Positions 33,491-44,059 are shown, counted from the first letter of the stretch. The stretch: 64,000 bases of DNA from Aedes albopictus (GCF_035046485.1 NC_085137.1:503274536-503338535), one strand, 5' to 3'. The notes: a model not told the origin generated them from the letters alone. Made by a program: numbers and translations.

Positions 33491-34221
33491 CAAGAGAGAT
33501 TATTCAAGGAATTTTTCATGGATTCCTCAAGAACTTGTCTTAGATTTTGTTCGAGGAATTCCACAGATATTCCTCAAAAAATTTCCTTAGATATTACGAA
33601 ATTACGTCAGGGATTCCTCAAGAAATATCCTTAGAGAATTCTCAAGAAATTCTCTCACGGATACATAACTCTATCAACTTTCTCATAAATCCTAAAGAAA
33701 TTTTCGCCGAAATTAGTCAAGGAATTCCCCCTGGGGATTCCTTAAGAAATTTCCCGAGAAATTATCTCAGAGATTCCTCAAAAAAATCTCCATAGATTCC
33801 TAAAGGAATTCCCTCACGGGTACCCGAGAAATGTTCTCATGGATTTCTCAAGGAATATTTATCAACGGGATTACTCATGGAATTTACATACTTTTTAATT
33901 TACATACTTTTTAATTTAATTTAAATTTAATTTAAAAAAGTTTTCTCAGAGATTAATCAAGTAATGTCCAAACGGAATCCTCAGGAAATTTCTCCAGAAA
34001 TTACTCAAGAAATTGCCTCAGCGAAGCATTAATTAGCAGGAAATTTCTGCAGTTATCCCACAGGAACTGCTGAAGGAATTCCTGAGGGAATTTTACATAA
34101 AACAAAATTCTTGAAGGAATTCCCGAACGAATCCTTGAGGGAATTCCGGAAGTAATCACAAAGCAAACACCTGAAGAAATCCTTGAGGAAATACCTAAAA
34201 GAATTTCTGAAAGAATACCTA

Positions 34222-34398
34222 CCCAAGTAACACACTCGTTAGAGAAGAGACACGGCAGCGCAGGGTTTTGTTGCGCAGAAGTCACAGTGATTTACATCTA
34301 GCGAATAAGTATTTATTTGTTAGAACTCACAGTGACTTCCGCGCAAGAAAAAAAACCTACGCTGCCGGTACTTTTCTGTGACGAGTGTGTTACTTGGG
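34222..34398. mobile_element. TA-flanked foldback MITE (177 bp)
   Basis: Ends CCCAAGTAACACACTCGT and the complement ACGAGTGTGTTACTTGGG are perfect, and imperfect pairing continues for about 75 bp per arm. TA flanks both ends (34220-34221 and 34399-34400). Non-coding. Confidence 0.87.
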
Positions 34399-34803
34399 TA
34401 AGGGAATCGCTAAGGAAATGAAGAAATCCCTGCAGGAATTGCCCTTTGGACATTCCTTAAGTAATCTCTGTAAAGATTTCCTAAGGTTTTCCTGATAAAA
34501 CTTCATAGAGGATTCTCTGAGTAAATTTCTTGAGAAATCCCTGAGGAAATTTTTGAGTTATCCAAGAAAGAATTCCTTGAGGATTCTCTGGGGATATTTC
34601 TAGAGGAAATTTCCTTTCTTCCCTCAGGAAATTTCTTAAGGAATCCTTGGTGGAATTTCTTGAATAATCTCCAAGAAAATTTCTTGAAGATTCATGAAGA
34701 AAATTGACAGGGGATTCTCCGAGTTCAAATCTTGAGTAATACCTGAAGGATGTTCTTAAGAAATCCGTGAGAAAAAATCTTTGAGTAATTTATGAGAATT
34801 ATT

Positions 34804-35060
34804 CCAGTTGGGCTAGTGGTTAAGGCTATGGATCGCCAATCCGGAGACCGCGGGTTCGATTCCCGTTCCAGTCGGGAAAAAATTCTCAATTCCCTGGGCA
34901 TAGTGTATAGTTGTCCTTTCCTTACAATATACAAATTCATCCAATGGCAAGCAAAGAAAGCCCTTCAATTTCTAACTGTGGATGTGCTCAAAGAACATTA
35001 AGTTGAAGAGAGACAGGCCAAGTCACAGTGGGGACGTAGAGCCATAAAGATGAAGAAGAA
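34804..35060 (+). mobile_element. tRNA-derived SINE
   Basis: The head GGGCTAGTGGTTAAGGCTA holds an A box and GGTTCGATTCCCG holds a B box. The body shares the GCCCTTCAATT...GTGGATGTGCTC and CACAGTGGGGACGTA words found in Aedes Feilai-type SINEs, and it ends in a GAAGAAG tail. The ORFs on both strands across it are chance. The target duplication is unclear because it lies in the GGAATT array. Confidence 0.8.
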
Positions 35061-35347
35061 TTCCTGAGAATTCCGCGAGGGATTTTTTTGAGAATTCACT
35101 GGGGATATTTCTTGAGAAATATCTGGGGTAATTTCTAGAGTAATCTCTAAGTAAAGTTCTTGAGGAATCCCTGAGAGAATTCCTTGAGTAATTTCTGTGA
35201 GAATTACTTGAGAATTTTTTGAGGGAATTCTTTAATGATTTTCTGAGGAAATTCGTCGAGGAATTCCCGAAGAAGTTCCTTGCGGAGTCTCTAAGGACTT
35301 TTCCTGAGATACCCCTTTCGGAATTCCTCGATGAAATTTCTCGATTT

Positions 35348-35630
35348 CCTCTCTCTCCTCTTCTTGGCGTAACGTCCTCACTAGGACAAAGCCTGCTTCT
35401 CAGCTTAGTGTTCTATGAGCACTTCCACAGTTATTAACTGAGAGCTTCCTCTGCCAATGACCATTTTGCATGTGTATATCGTGTGGCAGGCACGAAGATA
35501 CTCTATGCCCAAGGAAGTCAAGGCAATTTCCTTTACGAAAAGATCCTGGACCGACCGGGAATCGAACCCGTCACCCTCAGCATGGTCATGCTGAATACCC
35601 GTGCGTTTACCGCCTCGGCTATATGGGCCC
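35348..35630 (-). mobile_element. Feilai-type SINE (283 bp)
   Basis: On the minus strand the head GCCGAGGCGGTAAACGCACG (A box) and GGTTCGATTCCCGGTCGG (B box) begin a body with GTGGAAGTGCTCATAGAAC and CCCAGTGAGGACGTTACG (inferred by complement). The tail is CCAAGAAGAGGAG. An exact 10-bp target duplication TTCTCGATTT flanks it (35338-35347 and 35631-35640). This is the layout of the Feilai family described from Ae. aegypti. Transcription would be by RNA polymerase III with LINE enzymes supplying mobility. Confidence 0.87.
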
Positions 35631-36726
35631 TTCTCGATTTATACCTGTGAGAATTCCTTGAGGATTCGTTGGTGATTTTTCTTGTGAAATCCCTGGTGTA
35701 ATTCCATGGCAATCCCTAAGGAAATTCCTTAGGCTATCCTTAAGGAAATTTCTTGAAGAATCTTTTAGGAAATTCTTTAAAGATTCTGTGGGTATATTTA
35801 CTGAGGAATCCCTGATGTTATTCCTTGAAAACCCCTGAGATTTTTTTTGGAATCCCTAAGGCAATTCCTTGTGGATTTTCTGTGGAAATTTCTTCAGGAA
35901 TCATGAGAAAATTCTTTAAGGATTTCCTGAGAAAATTCCTTAAGGATTCTCTGGAAATTGGAAATATGTGGATGAACTTTCCAAAGAATTTCTGGACGGT
36001 TTCCCTGAGGACTTCCTGTACAAATTTCCAGAAAAAAAAAAGTCTGGGGAAATTTCCAGGTGAGTTTCTGGGGAAATACTTAGAGTAACTTCTGAATACA
36101 TTTCAAATGGCATTCATAGATAAATTCTCGAAGTAATTTTTAGAATTTTGATTTCTTGGAAGAATTTCTGTAGAAATTTCTGGAGGACTTTCTAGATGAA
36201 TTCCCAGAGGATTTTTAAGAGGAATTTCCATACGCATTTTTGAATGAATTCCCGGAGGAATTTCTAGAGGAATTCCCAATGCACTTTCTGGAGGTATTAC
36301 CGAATGACCGTCTAAAGATATTCTCAAAAAAAAATCTAGAGGAATTTCTTCACGAATTTTCAGATGATTTTCTGGAAGACTTCCTGGAGTATTTTCCGAA
36401 ATAATTTCTGAGGGAATTCCCGGATGAGTTTCTTGAGGAAAATCTGGAGGTATTGCCAGAGAAATTTCTGGAGAAATCCCCGGAGTAGTTCCTTCAGGTA
36501 TTTCCGAATAATTTCTGGGATGATTCCCAGAGAAAGTTCTTGCGAAATGCTCGGAGAATTTTCTGGAAAAAAAATCCATAGGAATTTCTAAAGGAATTCT
36601 CAGAAGAACTTTTGCACGAATTCCTAGAGTAATTTGTGGAAGAATTCCCGGAGGAATTGCTGGTGGAATTTTCGGCGGAATTCTCGGAATAATTTCTTCA
36701 TGAATTTTCGAAGAAATTTCTAGATG

Positions 36727-37090
36727 AATGGGGCACGTTCGGTGTAGTACTAGATTTGTAGTAATGAGCTGAATTTTAGTATGGTGAGAAGGTCAATTCT
36801 ACGTTTCTGCAATGAAATGTTGAAAAAAAGCGTCGGTATTATGATTCCTTGCCTAATTTGATGCTGTTTGCGCAAAACTTTGGATTACTATGTTGTTTAT
36901 GTTGCAAGAAATGGATAAAACAACAACACTGTTGCCCAAAGTTTTGCTCAAACAGCATCAAATTAGGCAAGGAATCATAATACCGACGCTTTATGCACCA
37001 TTTCATTTCAGAAACGGATAATTGACCTTCTCATCATACTAAAACTCAGCTCATTACTACAAATCTAGTACTTCACCGATCTGTCCTATT
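36727..37090. mobile_element. Palindromic MITE, copy 2 (364 bp)
   Basis: Inverted copy of the element at 462-824: left end AATGGGGCACGTTCGGTGTA corresponds to the complement of the right end of copy 1, and the right end CTGTCCTATT to the complement of its left end. Internal GCATCAAATTAGGC arms are conserved. It sits at the edge of the GGAATT array. Confidence 0.82.
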
Positions 37091-37169
37091 CCCAAAAGAA
37101 TTTCTGAAAGAATTCCCAGAGGACTTTTTGGAGGTATTCCCGGAGGAATTTCTAGAGGGATTTCTTGAA

Positions 37170-37421
37170 GAGCTTGAGCTTGATTGACCGCCCGTACCAT
37201 CCTCTGCCAAACAATTGTTTCGATAGTTAAAAAGGAATAAATTAATTTGATCTTCTTAATGCAAACCCTTCATTTCAGGTTCCAATAAGATTTTTTTTTT
37301 AAACGTCCTTCACAGTTCTTACCGACCTTTCCGCCTGTCCATTGCTTGGTGGATTGTACGGTGGGCTTTTGAGCACTACAACTCCCTGGTTCTTTAAAAA
37401 ATTTACGAAATTAAAGGCATT
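37170..37421 (-). pseudogene. Gypsy 1 integrase, distal part
   Basis: Reads on from the segment at 44060-44283 across the BEL insertion. Visible motifs are the PPYNPPSNGQAER region, which carries the conserved integrase core end with the catalytic Glu replaced within NGQAER, followed by FLFNYRN. A frameshift lies in the A-run near 37300 and the similarity ends in GGAATT repeat near 37170. Confidence 0.75.
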
Positions 37422-37655
37422 TGTTAAGAGTAATTTCAGCCGCAGGGGTATCAGTCTTATTAAATCACTTTGATGTGCCCCTCGGCAGCTTGATTTTGAT
37501 TATTTTCTTGCGGCCTGCACACATCCTGTGCGAGAGCCTTTTGTTACTTCAGAATAAAACAAGCATTCGGTGCGATAGCACGCTTTGTAAAGTGATCCGA
37601 AATAAAGTTATTTTTACAGTCCGAGAAGTGTTATGACCCACTGAAATCCGAAACA
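37422..37655 (+). repeat. BEL/Pao 5' LTR (234 bp)
   Basis: Starts TGTTAAGAGTAATTTCAGCC and ends GAAATCCGAAACA. It is identical by eye to the 3' LTR over 234 bp. The 5-bp target duplication GCATT precedes it at 37417-37421. Confidence 0.95.
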
Positions 37656-37658
37656 GTT

Positions 37659-37676
37659 TGGTCCTTCGAGCCGGAT
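37659..37676 (+). other. Candidate primer-binding site of the BEL element
   Basis: TGGTCCTTCGAGCCGGAT starts 3 bp after the 5' LTR. Its complement ends in CCA, as a tRNA 3' end would, with a T-arm-like GGCTCGAA. I do not assign the tRNA. Confidence 0.7.
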
Positions 37677-38341
37677 TCAGTGGCCGCGAGTGAAAATTGA
37701 TTGCGTCGCGAAGTGTGGCGGATAAAACGTTTGTGATTGCAAATGGCCCGGAAAACTTCGTGGAGCGGCCATTAGTGTAAAGTTTGCGAAGACCGACGTT
37801 CGGCTGCCACGCGGTTTGGTGAGAGCCGAATATGAAAATCCAGTGATTGCATAAGAAAAAGGAGAATAATTGAGCAACGCTTATTTTGTGGATTCCGCTG
37901 AGTGATTCTTATCTCGAAAAATTGGTGATTGACTGCCCCTCGTGAAAGGAGCTCTGTGATGCTGTATAGGAATCGTGACGAAGAGCGACCTATCAGCAAT
38001 ATCGAAGTGATTCCGGAATAGTTTCGGAAAATTAGTGACCGAAAGGAAACGATTCCGGAAAATTCGAGAAAAGAAGCGTTTCCACAAAAACGACTGAACG
38101 TGAAGCATCGTGGCGGGCGCCATTTTGCTTGTGAGAAGAAAAAAGTGAAAGTGGGGTGTCGGGGCTAAGCGCCACCGGACACTGAAGAAAAATGTGACCA
38201 TAACCTTGAAAGTGAAAAACATAATTCGTCACACGGGCGACGGAAAGTGAAGATAACCTCAAAAGGTGAACGGTGGGTGTCGTGGTATAGCACCATCATA
38301 CACCAGGTGAAAAAGTGAACAGAAATTGAATAAAAAAGAAA
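37677..38341 (+). other. BEL/Pao untranslated leader
   Basis: About 665 bp between primer-binding site and Gag start, rich in GTGAAAGTG-type words. Short antisense ORFs here are not supported. Confidence 0.7.
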
Positions 38342-41300
38342 GTGATGTTTCTGAGGTCTAATGCCAAGAAGCAATTGTTGTTTCCGCATATGAGTGGTGC
38401 TTCTCCGAGCGCGGAGCAATTTTCTACACCGACTTCAGGAACAATTCGGGAACAGCGAGCGGAACAAGAAGCGAAGAAGATACGTGACAAAATGGCGGAA
38501 ACTGTGGAAGCACTAAGCCAGTGTTGCGAAACGACACGGGCGAAAGTGGAACGGATCCGTAGAGCAGTTCAAGCAGCAGCTGGTGATCATCGTAAGTTTA
38601 GCATTCATGCACTGCGGCTGTATGAGAAAAACGTGGACTCGGCATATGCAGAGTTTAACGACTTCCAGAACCGCATCTACTTGACGACCCCTGCGAGAAA
38701 AGGTGAGTTCGAACCAAAATTTATTGAATTTGAAGAGTTGTATGAATACACGCGGATCGCAATTTCCGAAATGGTGCAAGCCTACGAAGACGAGGAGAAA
38801 ATTTCGGCGGCGGCTGCCAATAGCATGCCGAAACCTAGCGGCAGTGGAATGGCAACTTCTGTTAGTTTTCCCCCGACGATTGTGTTGCAACAAACAGCGC
38901 TTCCAACGTTCGACGGACGCTACGAAAACTGGTTCAAATTTCAGCAAATGTTCCGGGACGTTGCGGATAAATGTACTGCCGACTCCGCAGCGACGAAGCT
39001 GCACTACCTTGACAAGGCTTTAGTCGGGAAGGCACAGGGAGCTATCGACCAACAGATAATACGCGATAATGACTATGAGGGGGCTTGGCAATCTCTAAAG
39101 GATCAATTCGAAAACCTGCCTGCTTTGATCGCCGATACAACGACAAGGTTGTTGAACTTGAAGGCTTTGAACCACGAGTCTTTTTCGTCTCTGAAATGCT
39201 TGATTGACGATGTCGAAAAATGCGTGAGCTCCTTGGAATATCACGGTCTGCAAATGGACAAGATGTCGGAGGCAATCGTGATTAACCTCACGGCATCGAA
39301 GCTAGATCCCAGTACAAGGAAGGCGTGGGAATCGAGCGTGAAGCGCGGCAAGCTCCCGGTGTATAAGGAAATGATAGCAATTCTGAAGAATCAGTTAGCC
39401 ATTCTGGAGCGCTGTGAAAGGGCAAAGCCGCAGACAAAACCGAAAGGTTCGAACTCAACCACGAAGTATTCGTCAATGTCAGGTGTCAGCAAATCGCATA
39501 CGGCGATTGTCAACAAATCTGAGGAAGGATGTGCATTGTGCCATGCGGATCATTCGGTGGAGCACTGTGACGCATTCAAGAAGTTGAATGCCAACGCTCG
39601 CTACGGTAAGGCTAGGCAGTTTGGGCTGTGCTTCCTTTGCCTGAAAAGGGGTCATCGAACGAACGATTGCAAAACGGTGAGAAAATGTACGGCGTGCTCA
39701 AGGAATCATCATTCGTTGCTGCATCCCGAGGAGCACAAGGAGTCCCAGACACCAAAAGGCGTAGTTGAAACAACCCCCGACGTGAAGACCATCGATAAAC
39801 CAGCTGCCAAGGACGTTTCGCCATCGACGAATTGTCAAGTGTCCTGCAATAACAACGAAGTGCAACAACAGGTGCTGTTGGCGACGGCGGTTGTATATGT
39901 GATCGATGCAAGCGGACAACGGCACGTATGCCGTGCTTTGTTGGACTCTGGAGCGATGGCCAGTTTTATGTCTCAGCACCTAGCAGACCTTTTGGACTTG
40001 AGGAAGGAGACCGCAGACGTTCCAGTTGTCGGCGTCACAGGAATGCGAACAACGGTGAAGTTTAAAGTCCGTGCCAGAGTCGAATCTTGTTCGTCTAATT
40101 ATGCTTTCTACCAGGATTATCTGATCGTACCTCGGGTGACCGGAGCTCTCCCTACTAATCCGGTGGAAGCGGATCGATGGCCGATTCCACAGGATTTGTA
40201 CTTGGCGGACTCTCGATTCTATGAGCCAAATAGAGTCGACTTGCTGATTGGTGCGGAAATATTTTTCGAGCTTCTGCTGCAAGGAAAGATTAAGATGGCT
40301 GATGAATTACCTGTGCTGCAAGAGAGTGTTTTCGGATGGCTCGTGTCAGGACGGGTCATTGAATCAACAGCAAGCAACGTCCAAGTGTACCACGTAGCGA
40401 AGGATGAACCATCGGATAAGGAGTTGGTGAAGGTACTCAAGCGATTCTGGTCGGTGGATGATCAGAAATTGGAGGTTCTGGATCGAGCGGAGGAGGATGA
40501 TTGCGAACGACATTTTGTGCAGACGTACCAAAGGATCAGCAGTGGACGTTTCATTGTGCGGCTGCCTTTTCGAAATAACGTGTCGGAGCTGGGCGAAACG
40601 CGACAGCAAGCTGAAAAGAGGCTGCAATCCTTACAGCGAAGATTCATCAAGGACCCAGAGCTGAAGCAAGCCTATGAGGCATTCATCGATGAATATGTCG
40701 CTCTTGGTCACGCTCGGATCGTCGATGATACAACAGATGCCGATGGCTACGCGTATTATCTCCCTCACCACTGTGTGTTGAAACCAGACAGTTCGTCAAC
40801 GAAATTGAGGGTGGTATTCGACGCGTCAGCTAAGAGCTCTACGAATTTGTCATTGAATGACGTGATGATAGCCGGACCAACAGTGCAGCCACAGTTGTTC
40901 GACATTATGCTGAGGTTCAGGTTCGTGAAATACGCCTTCACGACAGATGTGTCAAAAATGTATCGGCAGGTGAAGGTACATGACGGAGACTGCCGATATC
41001 AGAGGATACTGTGGTATGATAGCCAAGGCAAGCCCATCGTGATTGAGCTTACGACCGTAACATACGGAACTTCGGCGGCTCCATTCCTGGCGACTAGATG
41101 TCTGAACCAACTTGCCGTTGATGAACAGAACAACTTTCCCGAAGCCAGCGAAAAGGTGCTCAAATGCTTCTATGTAGATGATGCTCTCACCGGAGCCAAC
41201 GAGTTGGAAGAAGCCAGGCAACTGCAGAGCGACCTTATAAGTCTCCTGTCGAAAGGCGGATTTGATCTACACAAGTGGTGCGCCAACGACGCAGCACTGC

Positions 41301-43831
41301 TAAGCGATATTCCTCCGGAACGCCGAGAGAAGCAGGTCGATTTTGAAAACCACGACGTGAACGAAGTCATCAAAACTCTGGGACTGCTGTGGAATCCCGT
41401 TGAAGACGAGTTGGTGTTTCGAGTGCAGTTACCAGAGAAACCGAAGGATGGTCTGACGAAGCGGCAGATATTATCGGAGGTCGCACGACTGTTCGACCCT
41501 CTCGGGCTGCTCGGACCTGCAATAGTGATAGCGAAGATAGTGATGCAAGAGCTCTGGAAGCAAGGTTTCAACTGGGATGATCCTGTAAGCGGAGATGTGC
41601 TGAACATGTGGAGAAGGTTCAGAGAAGAATTGAGTGAATTGAGTTCTTTGGCGGTTCCGAGAAGAGTAACAATGGATGGTGTTAAGTTCTTCGAGATCAT
41701 GGGCTTCGCTGATGCATCCAGCAAGGCCTACGGATGCTGCGTTTATTTGAGAGGTGTTAAATTCGACGGCACAGCTGAAATGAAGTTGCTCTGTGGAAGA
41801 TCGCGAGTTGCACCCTTGAAGGAAGGAAAACGGATACCACGAAGCGACAATGAACCAGGTGAACTGACGATTCCGCGTCTCGAACTGTGTGCCGCGAAAC
41901 TCCTAACCGAACAAGTGTTGAAGATTACGGATGCAGTTGAAGTGAAGATAGATCGCATAGTGCTGTGGTCTGACTCAAAGATCGTGCTTCGGTGGATTGA
42001 CTACCTGAAGGCGGACGCTCCTGTCTTCGTGCGCAACCGTATTACATGCATCCGGCAGGCTACAAGAGAACGTAATTACGAGTGGAAGTACATACCGTCG
42101 GAGTTCAATCCCGCAGATCTGATTTCTCGCGGTGTTTATCCAGCGTCATTGAAGGCATACGACCTTTGGTGGCAAGGGCCGGCGTTCCTACAAGCTGCAG
42201 ATTTTGAGGAATGCTGTAAATGTGAACACGAGCCTGGCGATGCCAACAACCGATCGCTGAACGATGAAGTTGTGGCAGCCGCCATTATTCCAGACAATTC
42301 ACCAATGGCAATGATTATGAAACATAGCGACTTCCGCAAGCTTCAGCGAATTTTTGGATACGTAACTCGATTCGTGCAGAACTGCCGGAAGGCAAAGGGA
42401 GATCGCAGAACTGGAGGACTACAAATCGGAGATCATCGAGAAGCAATGTTGACTTTAGTGAGAATCGTTCAGTTTTCTACGTACGGTACTGATATCGACA
42501 AACTGCTGAAGGGAAAGTCGTTAAATAGCAAGCTTAGCAACTTCAAGCCCATCTTCGATGCTGATGAAAGACTTCTGCGTGTTGGTGGCCGAATCAGAAA
42601 CTCCGACTTGCCTCGGAACCAACGACACCCTTTGATATTGCCAGACAAAAACCATTTGACGGAGATCATCATAAATGCTCTACATCGTGAATATCTCCAC
42701 GTTGGACAGAATGGATTGTTGGCCATAGTGCGTCAGCAGTTTTGGCCGATGAATGCAAAGCGGACGATCAATCGTGTACTCCGGAAGTGTGTCCGATGCT
42801 TCCGAGTGAAACCAAGGGATGTGGATCTTTTAATGGGTGACCTACCGAGCTTTCGCGTAACGGTGTCCCATCCCTTCATGAGAACAGGAGTAGATTATGC
42901 CGGACCGGTACTCCTGAAACAAGGACGAATGAAGGCGCCAATTAAGGCATACATTGCACTCTTTGTATGCATGGCCACCAAGGCTATCCATATTGAGTTA
43001 GTGTCCTCGCTATCCACTGACTCTTTTCTTGCCGCATTACATCGTTTTGTTGGAAGGCGCGGCAATGTAGCAGAAATATTTTCCGATAATGGAAAAAATT
43101 TCATTGGGGCCAACCGACAGCTTAAGGAACTCCAAACTCTTATGATGTCGGATATGATGAAACAAGAAATCGCCAAATTCTGTCAGCCCAAAGGAATAAT
43201 GTGGAGCTTCAACCCTCCCAAAGCCCCGCACCAGGGCGGCTTGTGGGAGGCGGGCGTCAAAAGCGCCAAATTCCATCTGCATCGAATTCTCAAGGAGGCT
43301 TACCTGACGTACGAAGAGATGAGTACCCTCCTGGTGCAAATAGAGGCGATATTGAATTCTCGGCCTCTCTGCGAACAATCTACAGACCCAATGGACTACG
43401 AAGCTTTAAGCCCTGCACATTTCCTCGTAGGGCGTGAACTAACCGCAGTAGCTGAACCAATGTACGACCATTTGAAGGAGAATACCCTGTCTCGATACCA
43501 ACTCGTCCAAGGTCGCAAGCAAGCATTCTGGCGACGTTGGTCGAACGAATACATCACGGAGTTGCAGCGCAGAGGCAAGTGGTTCAAGAATCCTACCCTT
43601 ATTCGAATTGGACAACTCGTGGTACTGAAGGGAGATAATACACCACCGCAGACCTGGCCACTTGGCAGGGTCGTAGAGATACATCCGGGAGGCGATGGCG
43701 TCATCAGGGTTGTCTCGGTACGCACCAGTACGGGGACCTACAAACGACCTACAACGCAGATCGCTATTCTGCCCATAGAAGACAACGACCAACAGAAGGT
43801 TGAGGCTAGCTCAACGGGGGGTGTATGTTAA
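38342..43831 (+). CDS. BEL/Pao Gag-Pol polyprotein
   Basis: One open frame of 1829 codons. The Gag part has the LPTFDGRYENWFKFQQMF start of the DUF1759 domain near residue 187 and two zinc-knuckle-like motifs near 396 (CALCHADHSVEHC) and 430 (CFLCLKRGHRTNDC). The aspartic protease motif ALLDSGAMASF is near 532. Reverse transcriptase has CFYVDDALTGA near 943. RNase H starts FADASSKAYG near 1121. Integrase has the His/Cys zinc region near 1448 (LHREYLHVGQNG), then the Asp-Asp-Glu core with VDYAGP, SDNGKNF and WEAGVKS near 1516, 1580 and 1635. The C-terminal DUF5641-type domain ends in TYKRPTTQIAILPI. All catalytic motifs are intact and there is no stop or frameshift, so the copy may be active. 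The stop codon lies 3-6 bp inside the 3' LTR. Confidence 0.97.
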   Translation: MMFLRSNAKKQLLFPHMSGASPSAEQFSTPTSGTIREQRAEQEAKKIRDKMAETVEALSQCCETTRAKVERIRRAVQAAAGDHRKFSIHALRLYEKNVDSAYAEFNDFQNRIYLTTPARKGEFEPKFIEFEELYEYTRIAISEMVQAYEDEEKISAAAANSMPKPSGSGMATSVSFPPTIVLQQTALPTFDGRYENWFKFQQMFRDVADKCTADSAATKLHYLDKALVGKAQGAIDQQIIRDNDYEGAWQSLKDQFENLPALIADTTTRLLNLKALNHESFSSLKCLIDDVEKCVSSLEYHGLQMDKMSEAIVINLTASKLDPSTRKAWESSVKRGKLPVYKEMIAILKNQLAILERCERAKPQTKPKGSNSTTKYSSMSGVSKSHTAIVNKSEEGCALCHADHSVEHCDAFKKLNANARYGKARQFGLCFLCLKRGHRTNDCKTVRKCTACSRNHHSLLHPEEHKESQTPKGVVETTPDVKTIDKPAAKDVSPSTNCQVSCNNNEVQQQVLLATAVVYVIDASGQRHVCRALLDSGAMASFMSQHLADLLDLRKETADVPVVGVTGMRTTVKFKVRARVESCSSNYAFYQDYLIVPRVTGALPTNPVEADRWPIPQDLYLADSRFYEPNRVDLLIGAEIFFELLLQGKIKMADELPVLQESVFGWLVSGRVIESTASNVQVYHVAKDEPSDKELVKVLKRFWSVDDQKLEVLDRAEEDDCERHFVQTYQRISSGRFIVRLPFRNNVSELGETRQQAEKRLQSLQRRFIKDPELKQAYEAFIDEYVALGHARIVDDTTDADGYAYYLPHHCVLKPDSSSTKLRVVFDASAKSSTNLSLNDVMIAGPTVQPQLFDIMLRFRFVKYAFTTDVSKMYRQVKVHDGDCRYQRILWYDSQGKPIVIELTTVTYGTSAAPFLATRCLNQLAVDEQNNFPEASEKVLKCFYVDDALTGANELEEARQLQSDLISLLSKGGFDLHKWCANDAALLSDIPPERREKQVDFENHDVNEVIKTLGLLWNPVEDELVFRVQLPEKPKDGLTKRQILSEVARLFDPLGLLGPAIVIAKIVMQELWKQGFNWDDPVSGDVLNMWRRFREELSELSSLAVPRRVTMDGVKFFEIMGFADASSKAYGCCVYLRGVKFDGTAEMKLLCGRSRVAPLKEGKRIPRSDNEPGELTIPRLELCAAKLLTEQVLKITDAVEVKIDRIVLWSDSKIVLRWIDYLKADAPVFVRNRITCIRQATRERNYEWKYIPSEFNPADLISRGVYPASLKAYDLWWQGPAFLQAADFEECCKCEHEPGDANNRSLNDEVVAAAIIPDNSPMAMIMKHSDFRKLQRIFGYVTRFVQNCRKAKGDRRTGGLQIGDHREAMLTLVRIVQFSTYGTDIDKLLKGKSLNSKLSNFKPIFDADERLLRVGGRIRNSDLPRNQRHPLILPDKNHLTEIIINALHREYLHVGQNGLLAIVRQQFWPMNAKRTINRVLRKCVRCFRVKPRDVDLLMGDLPSFRVTVSHPFMRTGVDYAGPVLLKQGRMKAPIKAYIALFVCMATKAIHIELVSSLSTDSFLAALHRFVGRRGNVAEIFSDNGKNFIGANRQLKELQTLMMSDMMKQEIAKFCQPKGIMWSFNPPKAPHQGGLWEAGVKSAKFHLHRILKEAYLTYEEMSTLLVQIEAILNSRPLCEQSTDPMDYEALSPAHFLVGRELTAVAEPMYDHLKENTLSRYQLVQGRKQAFWRRWSNEYITELQRRGKWFKNPTLIRIGQLVVLKGDNTPPQTWPLGRVVEIHPGGDGVIRVVSVRTSTGTYKRPTTQIAILPIEDNDQQKVEASSTGGVC
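43814..43825 (+). other. Polypurine tract of the BEL element
   Basis: CGGGGGGTGTA directly precedes the 3' LTR and is the purine-rich primer expected for plus-strand synthesis. It overlaps the last codons of Pol. Confidence 0.7.
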
Positions 43832-44059
43832 GAGTAATTTCAGCCGCAGGGGTATCAGTCTTATTAAATCACTTTGATGTGCCCCTCGGCAGCTTGATTT
43901 TGATTATTTTCTTGCGGCCTGCACACATCCTGTGCGAGAGCCTTTTGTTACTTCAGAATAAAACAAGCATTCGGTGCGATAGCACGCTTTGTAAAGTGAT
44001 CCGAAATAAAGTTATTTTTACAGTCCGAGAAGTGTTATGACCCACTGAAATCCGAAACA
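43826..44059 (+). repeat. BEL/Pao 3' LTR (234 bp)
   Basis: Identical to 37422-37655. The target duplication GCATT follows at 44060-44064. An ORF that starts in each LTR copy is the same non-coding sequence twice. Confidence 0.95.

Larger units (their letters stand above)
32170..36726. repeat. GGAATT-type repeat array, block 6 (largest)
   Basis: Over 4 kb of diverged 12-bp units; around 32235-32320 the period is clear as ATTCCTACAGAA, ATTCCTCCGGCA, ATTCCTTCAGAA, ATTCCTTCGGGA. Orientation and register drift along the block. It is interrupted by a solo LTR, a foldback MITE and two SINEs. ORFs at 32178-32363, 33547-33795, 34001-34285, 35219-35437, 35825-36088 and 36103-36579 are repeat translations, not genes. 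Confidence 0.75.
37422..44059 (+). mobile_element. Complete BEL/Pao LTR retrotransposon (6.6 kb)
   Basis: Two identical 234-bp LTRs, a 5-bp GCATT target duplication (37417-37421 and 44060-44064), a primer-binding site, a single 1829-codon Gag-Pol frame and a purine-rich tract before the 3' LTR make a structurally complete element. Identical LTRs show that insertion was recent. No envelope gene is present. It is inserted in the integrase of gypsy element 1 in opposite orientation. Confidence 0.96.

Noticed and set aside
34804..34880. tRNA-like sequence with A and B boxes
   Set aside because: It lacks a proper cloverleaf acceptor stem and is joined to a SINE body, so it is not a tRNA gene; the same holds for 5821-5895, 35550-35630 and 63472-63546.
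36103..36579. 158-codon minus-strand ORF rich in Ile, Pro, Glu and Ser
   Set aside because: Translation of the 12-bp repeat array, no domain.
37421..37636. 71-codon ORF present twice (also 43825-44040)
   Set aside because: It is LTR sequence of the BEL element; both copies are the same non-coding repeat.
38513..43792. Many antisense and alternative-frame ORFs within the BEL Gag-Pol region
   Set aside because: They overlap an intact 1829-codon frame with all expected motifs and have no family features of their own.
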